From NCBI RefSeq assembly GCF_006351005.1, contig NZ_VENP01000018.1:1-58223 (forward strand): a DNA stretch of 58,223 nt, written 5' to 3'. Made by a program: the position numbers and the translations under genes. Source of the DNA: Miniimonas arenae. GTDB lineage: Bacteria > Actinomycetota > Actinomycetes > Actinomycetales > Beutenbergiaceae. Positions 36,391 to 44,193 of this stretch are shown piece after piece. A model generated the notes under the pieces. It was not told where the DNA came from. It did no database searches and was given only the letters and a program-made list of their open reading frames with translations. Within the stretch, counting starts at the first letter, position 1. Every line of letters begins with the position of its first letter.

Positions 36391-36440
36391 CGGTCCTCCG
36401 AACCTGGCTTGCCTGGGGGCGCCGGTCGCCCCTGTTCACC

Positions 36441-36463
36441 GTAGGGGTGGTGTGCACCCCTAC
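36441..36463. promoter_or_regulatory. Operator-like inverted repeat upstream of nitroreductase 1
   Basis: GTAGGGGTG (36441-36449) and CACCCCTAC (36455-36463) are perfect 9-bp arms with a 5-base spacer. The flanking CACCGTAGGGG is repeated directly 30 bases further on (36438 and 36468). It lies 51-73 bases before the start of the minus-strand nitroreductase gene, as expected for a repressor or redox regulator site. Confidence 0.5.
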
Positions 36464-36562
36464 TGTCCACCGTAGGGGCTGCGGACCCGAGGGGGTCGGG
36501 CACTAGGGCCCGGGTCCGCCGTGTCCCGGGGGGTGCGGGCGGCACGAGGGCTCGGGACGCAC

Positions 36563-36598
36563 GAGGGTCCGGGTCCGCACCTGCGGACCCGGACCCTC
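36563..36598 (-). terminator. Hairpin downstream of the fructose PTS operon
   Basis: Perfect 16-bp arms (36563-36578, 36583-36598; GAGGGTCCGGGTCCGC) enclose the loop ACCT, 89 bases beyond the fruA stop. A second 9-bp inverted pair, GCGGACCCG/CGGGTCCGC, lies at 36481-36489 and 36511-36519 and shares the same core. Confidence 0.65.
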
Positions 36599-36686
36599 CT
36601 CCCCCGGGGGCTGACGCGTCGACGCACCGACGCGACCGGGGGTCCGCCCCGACGGAGCAGGGGCGGCGTCGCGATGAGCGCTGGGC

Positions 36687-38198
36687 TCAGGCCGTGGCGG
36701 CGATCGGGTCGACGACCTCCTCCTCGGCGACCGCGCGGGCGTCGCGCATGCTCTTGAGCACGATGACGATCGCGGCCGTGACGAGGGTGCCGATCACCAG
36801 CGCGACGAGGAACCCGAACGCGTTCCCGATCAGCGGGAGGACCCAGATGCCGCCGTGCGGGGCGACGAGAGTGGACCCGAAGGCCATCGTGATCCCGCCG
36901 GTGACGGCCGAGCCGACGACCGAGGAGACGATGACGCGCCACGGGTCGGCCGCCGCGAACGGAATCGCGCCCTCGGAGATGAACGACGCACCGAGCAGCC
37001 AGGCCGCCTTGCCGTTCTCGCGCTCGATCTCGGTGAAGAGGTTCTTGCGCACGGTCGTGGCGAGCGCCATCGCGAGCGGGGCCACCATGCCGGCCGCCAT
37101 GACCGCAGCCATGATCTTGTACTGCGTGGCGTCGGCCGCGAGGCCCTCGGTCGCCAGGCCGGTGACGGCGAACGCGTAGGCCACCTTGTTCACCGGGCCG
37201 CCGAGGTCGAAGCCCATCATGGCGCCGAGCAGCAGGCCGAGCAGCACGCTGCTGCCGCCGGACAGACCGGTGAGCCAGCTGGACAGTCCCTCCATCGCGG
37301 ACGCGATCGGCCGCCCGATCACCACGAGCATGAGGATGCCGATGACGAACGAGGACAGCAGCGGGATGACGACCACCGGCATCACGCCGCGCAGGCCCTT
37401 CGGGACCTTCCAGCGGCTGATCCACAGCGCGAGGAAGCCGGCCGCGAAGCCCGTGACGAGACCGCCGAGGAAGCCGGCCCCGACGAATCCCGCCGCTGCG
37501 CCGCCGACGAAGCCGGGCACGAGGCCGGGCCGGTCCGCGATCGCGTAGGCGATGAAGCCCGACAGCACCGGCACGAGGAAGCCGAAGGCGAGCTGGCCGG
37601 TCTTGAGCAGCACCACCGACCACTCCTGCAGCGAGGTGGGGTCGAAGCTCGCGAACACGGTGGCGGCGTCGAGCTTGGTGACCTCGATGGCGCCCTCCGC
37701 ACCACCCCACGCGACCTGGGCGAGCATGAAGCTGAGCGCGATGAGGATGCCGCCCGCGGCGACGAACGGAATCATGTAGGACACGCCCGTCATGAGCCAC
37801 TGACGCACCTTGGTGAGCGTGCTGGCGTTCTTGTCGACCTTGGTGCCGGGGCCGCCCGAGACGGCGCCCGCGGCGGGCGCGGTCACGACGCCGGACTCGA
37901 CGGCGGCCACGGCCTCCGCGACGACCTTCGCCGGCTCGTGCACGGCGCGCTTGACGCCCACGTCGATCGTGGGCTTGCCGGCGAACCGCTCGCGACCCTT
38001 GACCTCGAGGTCGGCGGCGAAGATCACGCCGTCGGCCGCGTCGATGACCGCCTGGTCGATCGGGTCGGAGCCGATCGAGCCCTGGGTCTCGACGACGACC
38101 TCGTGGCCGGCCGCCTTCCCGGTCTGCTCGAGGGCCTCGGCCGCCATGTAGGTGTGGGCGATGCCCGTGGGGCAGGAGGTGACAGCAACGAACTTCAT
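36687..38198 (-). CDS. fruA: Fructose PTS enzyme IIBC
   Basis: FruA is the membrane permease of the fructose phosphotransferase system, delivering fructose-1-phosphate. The 503-residue protein has an N-terminal IIB domain with phospho-Cys9 (AVTSCPTGIAHTYMAAEAL). A Gly/Ala linker (about 105-135) leads to an EIIC domain of about ten membrane helices. In the EIIC domain PFVAAGGILIALSF, GFVGAGFLGGLVTGFAAG and the FISEGAIPFAAADP motif are characteristic. The IIA domain is on a separate protein encoded immediately upstream, overlapping by one base. It is third in the fruK-IIA-fruA operon. Confidence 0.95.
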   Translation of the reverse strand: MKFVAVTSCPTGIAHTYMAAEALEQTGKAAGHEVVVETQGSIGSDPIDQAVIDAADGVIFAADLEVKGRERFAGKPTIDVGVKRAVHEPAKVVAEAVAAVESGVVTAPAAGAVSGGPGTKVDKNASTLTKVRQWLMTGVSYMIPFVAAGGILIALSFMLAQVAWGGAEGAIEVTKLDAATVFASFDPTSLQEWSVVLLKTGQLAFGFLVPVLSGFIAYAIADRPGLVPGFVGGAAAGFVGAGFLGGLVTGFAAGFLALWISRWKVPKGLRGVMPVVVIPLLSSFVIGILMLVVIGRPIASAMEGLSSWLTGLSGGSSVLLGLLLGAMMGFDLGGPVNKVAYAFAVTGLATEGLAADATQYKIMAAVMAAGMVAPLAMALATTVRKNLFTEIERENGKAAWLLGASFISEGAIPFAAADPWRVIVSSVVGSAVTGGITMAFGSTLVAPHGGIWVLPLIGNAFGFLVALVIGTLVTAAIVIVLKSMRDARAVAEEEVVDPIAATA

Positions 38199-38647
38199 CA
38201 GGCGACCGCCTCGTTGACGATGTCGGACACGGACTGGGCGTCGCCGGCGTCGCGCAGCGACCCGGTGAACGTGGGGTTCACGAGCTTGCGGGCCAGCTTC
38301 GCCAGGATCTGCAGGTGCTCGTTGGCACCCTCGGCGGGCGCCGCGATGAGGAAGACCAGGGTGGCCGCGCCGTCGGGCCCGCCGAAGTCGACGCCGTTCG
38401 GGACGGTCGCGACGGCGAGGCTCGGGGCGAGCACAGCGGCGGACTTCGCGTGCGGGAGACCGATCTTCCCGGGCATGCCCGTGGCGGTCTGCGCCTCGCG
38501 CGCCTTGACGTCGGCCGCGAAGGCGGCGGCGTCGCTCACGCGCCCGGCGGCGGCGAGCTTGTCGGCGAGGACGGCGACGACGGCTTCCTTGTCGGTCGCG
38601 TCCAGGTCGACGGCCACGAGGTCGGCGGTGATCAGCGGCGTTGCCAT
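38198..38647 (-). CDS. Fructose PTS enzyme IIA
   Basis: This 149-residue PTS_EIIA_2 domain protein has phospho-acceptor His66 in GKIGLPHAKSAAV, which receives phosphate from HPr and passes it to the IIB domain of the next gene. There is no fused HPr (FPr) domain, unlike enterobacterial FruB. The gene sits between fruK (1-base gap) and fruA (1-base overlap). EI and HPr are not in this window. Confidence 0.93.
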   Translation of the reverse strand: MATPLITADLVAVDLDATDKEAVVAVLADKLAAAGRVSDAAAFAADVKAREAQTATGMPGKIGLPHAKSAAVLAPSLAVATVPNGVDFGGPDGAATLVFLIAAPAEGANEHLQILAKLARKLVNPTFTGSLRDAGDAQSVSDIVNEAVA

Positions 38648-38648
38648 G

Positions 38649-39626
38649 TCACATCTCCTTGATGGGGGTGGTGGGATCGGGGGTCGTGAGGATCCGGACC
38701 TCGTCGGCCCGGACGAGATCGGGGGTCGGCACCGCGGTGCCAGGAAGCTGGACGGCGGCCCGGCCCCACGCGACGGCGGTGCGCAGCGCGTGGGCGGGGT
38801 CGGCGGCCAGGTCGGTGCGCGAGTCGGCGCCGTGCCCGCTGGTGCAGGCCGCGAGGTAGCCCGCGAGCGTGGTGTCGCCCGCGCCGACCGTCGAGGCTGC
38901 GACGAGCGCGGGTCCGCCGGCCCACCACGAGCCGTCGGCGCTCACGAGGAGCGCGCCGTGCGCGCCGAGGCTCACGAGGACCCGGTCGGTGCCGGTGGCG
39001 ACGAGCTCGCGAGCGGCGGTCACGACGTCCCCCACGGTGGGCAGCTCGCGGCCGACGAGCTCGGCGAGCTCTTCGTCGTTCGGCTTGATGAGCGCAAGCC
39101 CGCCGGCGGCGACCGCCTGCTGCAGCGCCGGCCCGGAGGTGTCCAGCACGAGGCCCGCGCCGCGCTCGCGCACGAGCCCGCCGAGGCGGACGTAGAGGTC
39201 GGGGGCCACGCCCGCGGGCAGGCTGCCCGCGGCGACGACTACGTCGCCCGGGGCGACGGCGTCCGCGACGGCGCGCAGGAGCCGGTCGCGAGCAGCGTCG
39301 TCGAGGTTCGGGCCAGGCGCGTTGACCTTCGTGGTGTCGCCGGCGACGAGCGTGATGTTGGAGCGGGTGGCGCCCTCGACGGGGACAGGGACGGTGGGCA
39401 CGCGGAGCTGCGCGAGGAGCGCGAGGAGGAGCTCGCCGTCGGGCCCGCCCACGGGCAGGACCGCACGGGTCGGGATGCTCGCGGCGTGCAGCGCGCGGGA
39501 GACGTTGATGCCCTTGCCGCCCGCGTCCACGTGCACCGCGGCGGCGCGGTTGACCTCACCGACGAGCAGGTGGTCCAGGTCGTAGGCGCGGTCGATGCTC
39601 GGGTTGGGGGTGAGGGTGACGATCAT
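38649..39626 (-). CDS. fruK: 1-Phosphofructokinase
   Basis: FruK phosphorylates fructose-1-phosphate, made by the PTS, to fructose-1,6-bisphosphate. The 325-residue PfkB-family protein starts MIVTLTPNPSIDRAYDL and carries the substrate loop VHVDAGGKGINVSRALHA. The C-terminal catalytic motif is VGAGDTTLAGYL with the base Asp. It is the first gene of the operon. No DeoR-type FruR gene is adjacent, so regulation must come from elsewhere. The upstream 416 bases contain several repeat structures that look like operators. Confidence 0.94.
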   Translation of the reverse strand: MIVTLTPNPSIDRAYDLDHLLVGEVNRAAAVHVDAGGKGINVSRALHAASIPTRAVLPVGGPDGELLLALLAQLRVPTVPVPVEGATRSNITLVAGDTTKVNAPGPNLDDAARDRLLRAVADAVAPGDVVVAAGSLPAGVAPDLYVRLGGLVRERGAGLVLDTSGPALQQAVAAGGLALIKPNDEELAELVGRELPTVGDVVTAARELVATGTDRVLVSLGAHGALLVSADGSWWAGGPALVAASTVGAGDTTLAGYLAACTSGHGADSRTDLAADPAHALRTAVAWGRAAVQLPGTAVPTPDLVRADEVRILTTPDPTTPIKEM

Positions 39627-39680
39627 CGCTGCTCGTCCATCGCTGGGCTCCTTCGGCTGGCGCTGCTTCGCGCCGATTCG

Positions 39681-39711
39681 GTCCGACTCTCGTTGTCGCG
39701 TGTCCGAGTCT
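39681..39711. promoter_or_regulatory. Direct repeats GTCCGASTCT upstream of fruK
   Basis: GTCCGACTCT (39681-39690) and GTCCGAGTCT (39702-39711) are spaced 21 bp apart, two helical turns, 55-85 bases before the fruK start. Such phasing suits a multimeric regulator, for example a DeoR-type fructose repressor (inferred). Confidence 0.4.
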
Positions 39712-39762
39712 GCCCGTATAGCGCACAGGCGTCAAGAGTCCCCGCGAAAGTGGGGTCGTCCG

Positions 39763-39783
39763 GTCCGTTTCGGACAGAAACGG
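39763..39783. promoter_or_regulatory. Inverted repeat CCGTTTC-N5-GAAACGG upstream of fruK
   Basis: Perfect 7-bp arms lie at 39765-39771 and 39777-39783 around GGACA. They overlap a second inverted pair, GTCCG-TTT-CGGAC (39763-39775). They lie about 140 bases upstream of fruK and may be a distal operator. Confidence 0.4.
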
Positions 39784-40042
39784 GCAAGGCCAGGGTTCAG
39801 CGGTCGCGGAAGGGAACCGTGCTAGCGCCCCACGGTGTCGGGGGCGATCACTCCGTGAGCCGGCCAGTCAGCGGCCGTGGACCTCGACGTCCTGCCGTTC
39901 GTACCCCAGATGCCCGTAGCGCGTCGCCGCGGGGTGCCGGCGCGCACCATGAGCTGCACCTTCCGGGCACCCTGCGCCGCGAGTCACCCCTCGGCGGCCG
40001 TCACCAGGGCACGCGATCCCCGCGCCGCGTCGCCCGCGCGTC

Positions 40043-41167
40043 TCAGCGCGGGGAGTACGGCGAGACGACGACCTCGACCCGCTGGAACTCCTTGACGTCG
40101 GAGAAGCCCGTGGTCGCCATCGCCTTGCGCAGCGCGCCGATGAGGTTGAGGGTGCCGTCGGCCCGGCCGCCGGGGCCGTGCAGGATCTCCTCCATCGTGC
40201 CGACCGTGCCGACCCGCACCCGCACGCCGCGCGGCAGGTCGGGGTGGTGGGCCTCGCTCCCCCAGTGCCAGCCGCGGCCGGGCGCCTCGGTCGAGCGCGC
40301 GAGCGCGGCGCCGAGCATCACGGCGTCGGCGCCGCAGGCGATGGCCTTGACGAGGTCGCCGGACCGGCCGACCGATCCGTCGGCGATCACGTGGACGTAC
40401 CGGCCGCCGGACTCGTCGAGGTAGTCGCGGCGCGCGGCCGCGACGTCCGCGACGGCGGTGGCCATCGGCGCGTGGATGCCGAGGCTGAGTCGGGTCGTCA
40501 TCGCGGCGCCGCCGCCGAACCCGACGAGGACGCCTGCGGCGCCGGTGCGCATCAGGTGAAGGGCGGCGGTGTACGTCGAGGCGCCGCCGACGATCACGGG
40601 GACGTCGAGCTCGTAGATGAAGCGCTTGAGGTTGAGCGGCTCGGCGGACGTCGACACGTGCTCCGCCGAGACGGTCGTGCCGCGGATGACGAACAGGTCC
40701 ACGCCCGCCCCGACGACCGTGCGCCAGTGCTCCTGCGTGCGCTGCGGCGAGAGCGCACCCGCGACGGTGACGCCGGCGGCGCGAATCTCCCGGATCCGCT
40801 CGGTGACGAGCTCGGGCACGATCGGCGAGGAGTACAGCTCCTGCATCCGCCGGGTCGCGTCGCCCGCGGGAATGGTCGCGATCTCCTCGAGCAGCGGCTC
40901 GGGGTCCTCGTACCGGGTCCACAGGCCCTCGAGGTCGAGCACGCCGATGCCGCCGAGGCGACCGAGCTCGATCGCGGTGCTGGGGCTCATGACGGAGTCC
41001 ATCGGGGCCGCCACGACGGGCAGATCCACCTGGTACGCGTCGATCTGCCACGAGACCGAGACGTCCGAGGGCGTCCGCGTGCGCCGGCTCGGGACGACGG
41101 CGATGTCGTCGAAGGTGTACGCGCGGCGTCCGCGCTTGCCGCGACCGATCTCGATCTCGTTGCTCAC
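40043..41167 (-). CDS. guaB3: GuaB3 family IMP dehydrogenase-related protein
   Basis: This 374-residue member of the GuaB3 subfamily has an IMPDH-like TIM barrel without CBS domains. Typical stretches are YTFDDIAVVPSRRTR, VVAAPMDSVMSP, GGIGVLDLEGLWTRYEDP, VGGASTYTAALHLMRTGAAGVLVGFGGG and VIADGSVGRSGDLVKAIACGADAVMLG. The canonical IMPDH active-site loop with GPGSICTT is replaced by RGTTVSAEH, so catalysis of the usual reaction is uncertain. A true guaB lies at 53488-55059. The GTG start is preceded by TAGCCT at eight bases, again a possible leaderless arrangement. Confidence 0.9.
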   Translation of the reverse strand: MSNEIEIGRGKRGRRAYTFDDIAVVPSRRTRTPSDVSVSWQIDAYQVDLPVVAAPMDSVMSPSTAIELGRLGGIGVLDLEGLWTRYEDPEPLLEEIATIPAGDATRRMQELYSSPIVPELVTERIREIRAAGVTVAGALSPQRTQEHWRTVVGAGVDLFVIRGTTVSAEHVSTSAEPLNLKRFIYELDVPVIVGGASTYTAALHLMRTGAAGVLVGFGGGAAMTTRLSLGIHAPMATAVADVAAARRDYLDESGGRYVHVIADGSVGRSGDLVKAIACGADAVMLGAALARSTEAPGRGWHWGSEAHHPDLPRGVRVRVGTVGTMEEILHGPGGRADGTLNLIGALRKAMATTGFSDVKEFQRVEVVVSPYSPR

Positions 41168-41181
41168 GGTGACCCAGGCTA
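41168..41181 (-). promoter_or_regulatory. Putative leaderless -10 element of guaB3
   Basis: TAGCCT on the minus strand (complement of 41176-41181) ends eight bases before the GTG at 41167. Confidence 0.35.
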
Positions 41182-41250
41182 GTGGGTCGCTCCGGCACGC
41201 ACCGGGCGGGTCGTCCCCACGGTGTCGGTGGCCGGTGCGAGAGTGTGGGC

Positions 41251-42099
41251 ATGACGGTGACGAGTGCAGCGCGCGAGGGCCGCGCGGTCGGCTGGGCGGC
41301 CGGCCGACTGGTCGGGTTCGACACGGAGACCACCGGGGTCGACGTGACGAACGACCGGATCGTCACCGCCGCGCTCGTCATCCGCGAGGGCCTGCACGGC
41401 CTGTCCCGCACGCGCACCTGGGTGATCGACCCCGGCGTGGAGATCCCCGAGGCCGCGAGCGCCATCCACGGCATCACCACCGAGTACGCACGCCGCCACG
41501 GCCGTCCGCCCGCGGAGGTGCTCGAGGAGCTCGCCGTCGCGATCTCGGGAGCGATGGCCGACGGCGTGCCCGTCGTCGCGTACAACGCCGCCTTCGATCT
41601 GACGATCCTCGAGTACGAGCTCGCGCGGCACGGCCTGCGCACCGTGACCGAGCGGCTGGGCCGGACGCCGGGACCCGCGATCGACCCGCTCGTGCTCGAC
41701 CGCGCGCTGGACCGCTACCGGCCCGGCAAGCGGCGCCTGGAGAACCTCGCGCAGTTCTACGGCGTGGTCGCCTCGGGCGACCTGCACGCCGCTGACGTCG
41801 ACGTCGAGGCGACGCTCGACGTGCTGGGCGCGCTCGTGGCCCGCTTCCCCGAGCTGGCCGAGGTGGACCTCGTCGCGATGCACGAGCGGCAGGTCCGCGC
41901 GCACTGGCGCTGGGCGCAGGGCTTCAACGCCTGGCTGCTGGAGAACGGGTTCGAGCGTCCGCCGGCGGACGGCAGCTGGCCGCTGCAGGGCGCGTACGCG
42001 CTGCCCGCCGACGTCGTCGCGGACATCGTGGCGCGGGCTCGCGCGGCCGCCGCGGCCCACCGCGTCGACCGGCCCGTGGCTGACCTGGTCGCGGGCTGA
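41251..42099 (+). CDS. DnaQ-like 3'-5' exonuclease (DEDDh)
   Basis: This 282-residue protein has a DEDDh exonuclease domain. Motif I is GFDTETTGVD (Asp/Glu), motif II NAAFDLTILEYEL, and motif III HAADVDVEATLDVLGAL with the His and Asp in the expected spacing. Such actinobacterial proteins are annotated as DNA polymerase III epsilon-like exonucleases; a role in trimming or proofreading is inferred. The last 80 residues extend beyond the domain and lack a known fold. The ATG at 41251 is preferred; the frame is open to 41182 without a better start. It is divergent from guaB3 and converges with nitroreductase 2. Confidence 0.88.
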   Translation: MTVTSAAREGRAVGWAAGRLVGFDTETTGVDVTNDRIVTAALVIREGLHGLSRTRTWVIDPGVEIPEAASAIHGITTEYARRHGRPPAEVLEELAVAISGAMADGVPVVAYNAAFDLTILEYELARHGLRTVTERLGRTPGPAIDPLVLDRALDRYRPGKRRLENLAQFYGVVASGDLHAADVDVEATLDVLGALVARFPELAEVDLVAMHERQVRAHWRWAQGFNAWLLENGFERPPADGSWPLQGAYALPADVVADIVARARAAAAAHRVDRPVADLVAG

Positions 42100-42118
42100 A
42101 CCGCCCACCGCCCCGCCC

Positions 42119-43153
42119 TCAGCGCAGCACGACCTCGCTCACCGGCCGCCGCTGGGTGTGCCCCGGCGACAGCGGCTGGTCGGGGTGGCCGAGCCGCAGG
42201 ATCTGGTGCACCACGGCGCGGTGCCCGAGCGACCCCGAGGCCGCGGCGTCCACCGCGGCGTGCGACGCGGGCTCCTCGAGCGCCTGGCCGAGCACGCCGG
42301 TGCCGAGACCGAGCGACGTCGCCGCGAGCATGGCCCGCAGCATCCCGTACCCGCCGAGAACCTGGTCCAGCGGACCGTCCTCGCTCGTGGTCACCAGCAG
42401 CAGCGACGGCGGGAACTCGAACTCCTTCTCCCCCGCCTCACCGGCCCGTCCGGACAGGCTCTGCGCGAAGTCGCGCCCCGGGTAGTGGTGGGCGGAGTCG
42501 GCCGGGCCCGCGGACTGGTGCGGGATCCCGACGCGGCCCTCGCGGTCGATCCAGGCCTGGACCTCGGCGAGGTACGCCGGGTCGTCGACGCGCTCGGCGT
42601 CCGCGCGTGCGGTGAGCTCCACCAGCGTGATCGTGAGCGCGCTCTCAGCGCGCTCGGCGCGGAGCCCCGACCGCGCGGCCGGGCCGCTCGGAGGGACCGC
42701 GGACTCCAGCACGAACGCCCACTCCTCGTCCGTGGGGCCCCCGGCGCGCAGCGGCTCCCGGGTCGTGTGGCGCTGGGGCATCGCGGCGGCGAGCCGACTC
42801 GCGTCGCCGGGCTCGCCGTCGCCCGTGCGCACGACGGCGAGCGTCGCGCCGTCCCACGCCTGACCCCCGGCGGTGGGTCCGCCGGGCGCCTCGGTGCCCT
42901 CGGGGAAGAAGGTGGTCTCGCTGGCGTGGCCGGTGCGCGCCGCGAGCGCGATCTCGAGACCGGCGACGACGGCGCCGATCGACGCGAGCGCCCAGCGGCC
43001 CGACGGGTCGACCAACCGGGGCGTCACCGACGCGTCCAGGCTGACGTGGACCTCCTCGCCCACGATCCGGAACCGCCACGGCTGGGAGTTGTGGATGGAG
43101 GGTGCGAGCACCGCGTCCTCCAGAGCCGCCATGATCCGGCGACGTTCGAACAC
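42119..43153 (-). CDS. Acg-type nitroreductase family protein, paralogue 2
   Basis: This protein has the same 344-residue length and layout as paralogue 1 at 35356-36390. It carries PSIHNSQPWRF, DPSGRWALASIGAV, EDGPLDQVLGGYGMLRAM and GTGVLGQALEEPASH. The GTG at 43153 is chosen because AAGGAGG lies five bases upstream and the start then aligns with paralogue 1; the open frame continues a further 32 codons. It is the nearest gene downstream of the frd operon on the same strand but is separated by 123 bases, so it may have its own promoter. The shared neighbourhood with fumarate reductase fits a low-oxygen role (inference). Confidence 0.82.
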   Translation of the reverse strand: MFERRRIMAALEDAVLAPSIHNSQPWRFRIVGEEVHVSLDASVTPRLVDPSGRWALASIGAVVAGLEIALAARTGHASETTFFPEGTEAPGGPTAGGQAWDGATLAVVRTGDGEPGDASRLAAAMPQRHTTREPLRAGGPTDEEWAFVLESAVPPSGPAARSGLRAERAESALTITLVELTARADAERVDDPAYLAEVQAWIDREGRVGIPHQSAGPADSAHHYPGRDFAQSLSGRAGEAGEKEFEFPPSLLLVTTSEDGPLDQVLGGYGMLRAMLAATSLGLGTGVLGQALEEPASHAAVDAAASGSLGHRAVVHQILRLGHPDQPLSPGHTQRRPVSEVVLR

Positions 43154-43276
43154 GAGGGCCTCCTTGGGTCGCGGACGATGAGTCCGACGATATCGGTGCC
43201 GCGCCACGCCGGACGACGGCCGGAGGTCCCGGCGCACGCCGCCCGGCACCGCTACGCGTGGGACGCGCCACCCGCG

Positions 43277-43648
43277 TCAGGACGTGGCGGCCTCGACGAG
43301 GAACAGCGAGTACCCGATCGCCGGCGCGAGCAGCGCGACGCCGTAGATCACCACGCGCACGATCTCCGGCGGGTGGATCTTGAGGTCGTGCAGGGAGTGG
43401 AAGAACCGGTGCGCGGCGTGCCACAGCACGAGCGCGAGCACGACGAACAGCACGAGCGCCACGAACCAGTTCGTCAGCACGCCGTGCATCGTCTCGTAGG
43501 TGCCTTCGGCGCCCCCGAACACCCCGAACGGCACGAGGAACGCGAAGATCACGATGAGCACCGGCATGAGGAAGACCGACACCATGCCGCCGCCGCCGAA
43601 CAGACCCCAGAACAGCGGCTCGTTCGTCCGCCCCGCCCAGCGCCTCAT
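43277..43648 (-). CDS. frdD: Fumarate reductase membrane anchor FrdD
   Basis: This 123-residue protein with three membrane helices resembles E. coli FrdD. NEPLFWGLFGGGGM at the start, PFGVFGG after helix one, and HRFFHSLHDLKIHPPE before helix three are near-identical family landmarks. With FrdC it binds the quinone and anchors the catalytic subunits. The ATG overlaps the frdC stop by 4 bases. It is last in the frdABCD operon. Confidence 0.92.
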   Translation of the reverse strand: MRRWAGRTNEPLFWGLFGGGGMVSVFLMPVLIVIFAFLVPFGVFGGAEGTYETMHGVLTNWFVALVLFVVLALVLWHAAHRFFHSLHDLKIHPPEIVRVVIYGVALLAPAIGYSLFLVEAATS

Positions 43649-44193
43649 GACCACGCACCTCCCAGCCAGGCCACCATGACCGCGGCGAAGATCACCAGCA
43701 GCAGCACCTGCTGCGCGATGATCCAGCCGTCCGCGAGGAACCGGGTGCCTCGCTGCACCTTGATGATCGACGGCGTGAGCTGGTCCCAGCTCACGGTGTG
43801 CAGCACGGCGGCGGCGAGCGCGAGCACGTTGAGCACGAGGACGAACGGGTTGCGCTGCAGGTCCACCCACCACGTCCAGGAGTCCAGTCCCGCGGCGATC
43901 GAGACCATGCCCAGCATGAGGTTGAGCACGAACAGGCCGACGACGACGGCGGCGCCCTCCCGCAGGAAGTACGCGCGGTACTCCTTGGTCGCGAGGAACC
44001 AGGTCCGCTTCATGGTCGGGCGGTAGGGGTTGCGCTGGCTCACCGTGCCGTCCCCGGCGCCGGTGCCCTCCTCGCGCCGCCGGGCCACGCGGTCCGCCTG
44101 CGCGAGCCGTCCGACGTCCAGGGTGCGCGCCGGCGCGGGTCGGGTGTCCTCGGGCCTCGGGCCGGTCGGGCTCGAGGTCGGTGCTCCGGTCAT
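43645..44193 (-). CDS. frdC: Fumarate reductase membrane anchor FrdC
   Basis: This 182-residue protein has a hydrophilic N-extension of about 55 residues not found in E. coli FrdC. The family core follows, with RNPYRPTMKRTWFL, YRAYFLREGAAV and LQRNPFVLVLNVLALAAAVLHTVSW. Three membrane helices follow the E. coli pattern, which belongs to the haem-free type D anchor. Its start overlaps the frdB stop by 4 bases and its stop overlaps frdD. Confidence 0.92.
   Translation of the reverse strand: MTGAPTSSPTGPRPEDTRPAPARTLDVGRLAQADRVARRREEGTGAGDGTVSQRNPYRPTMKRTWFLATKEYRAYFLREGAAVVVGLFVLNLMLGMVSIAAGLDSWTWWVDLQRNPFVLVLNVLALAAAVLHTVSWDQLTPSIIKVQRGTRFLADGWIIAQQVLLLVIFAAVMVAWLGGAWS

Larger units (their letters stand above)
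39627..40042. other. 416-bp gap between guaB3 end and fruK start
   Basis: I see no credible gene here: open frames on both strands lack family features and start signals. The part nearest fruK (39660-39790) holds direct and inverted repeats described separately. The part nearest guaB3 (39800-40040) is plain GC-rich sequence without clear hairpins. Confidence 0.6.

Noticed and set aside
39595-40095. Small plus-strand genes in the fruK-guaB3 gap
   Set aside because: Frames of 72-87 codons are low-complexity, lack ribosome-binding sites and overlap genes or operator repeats.
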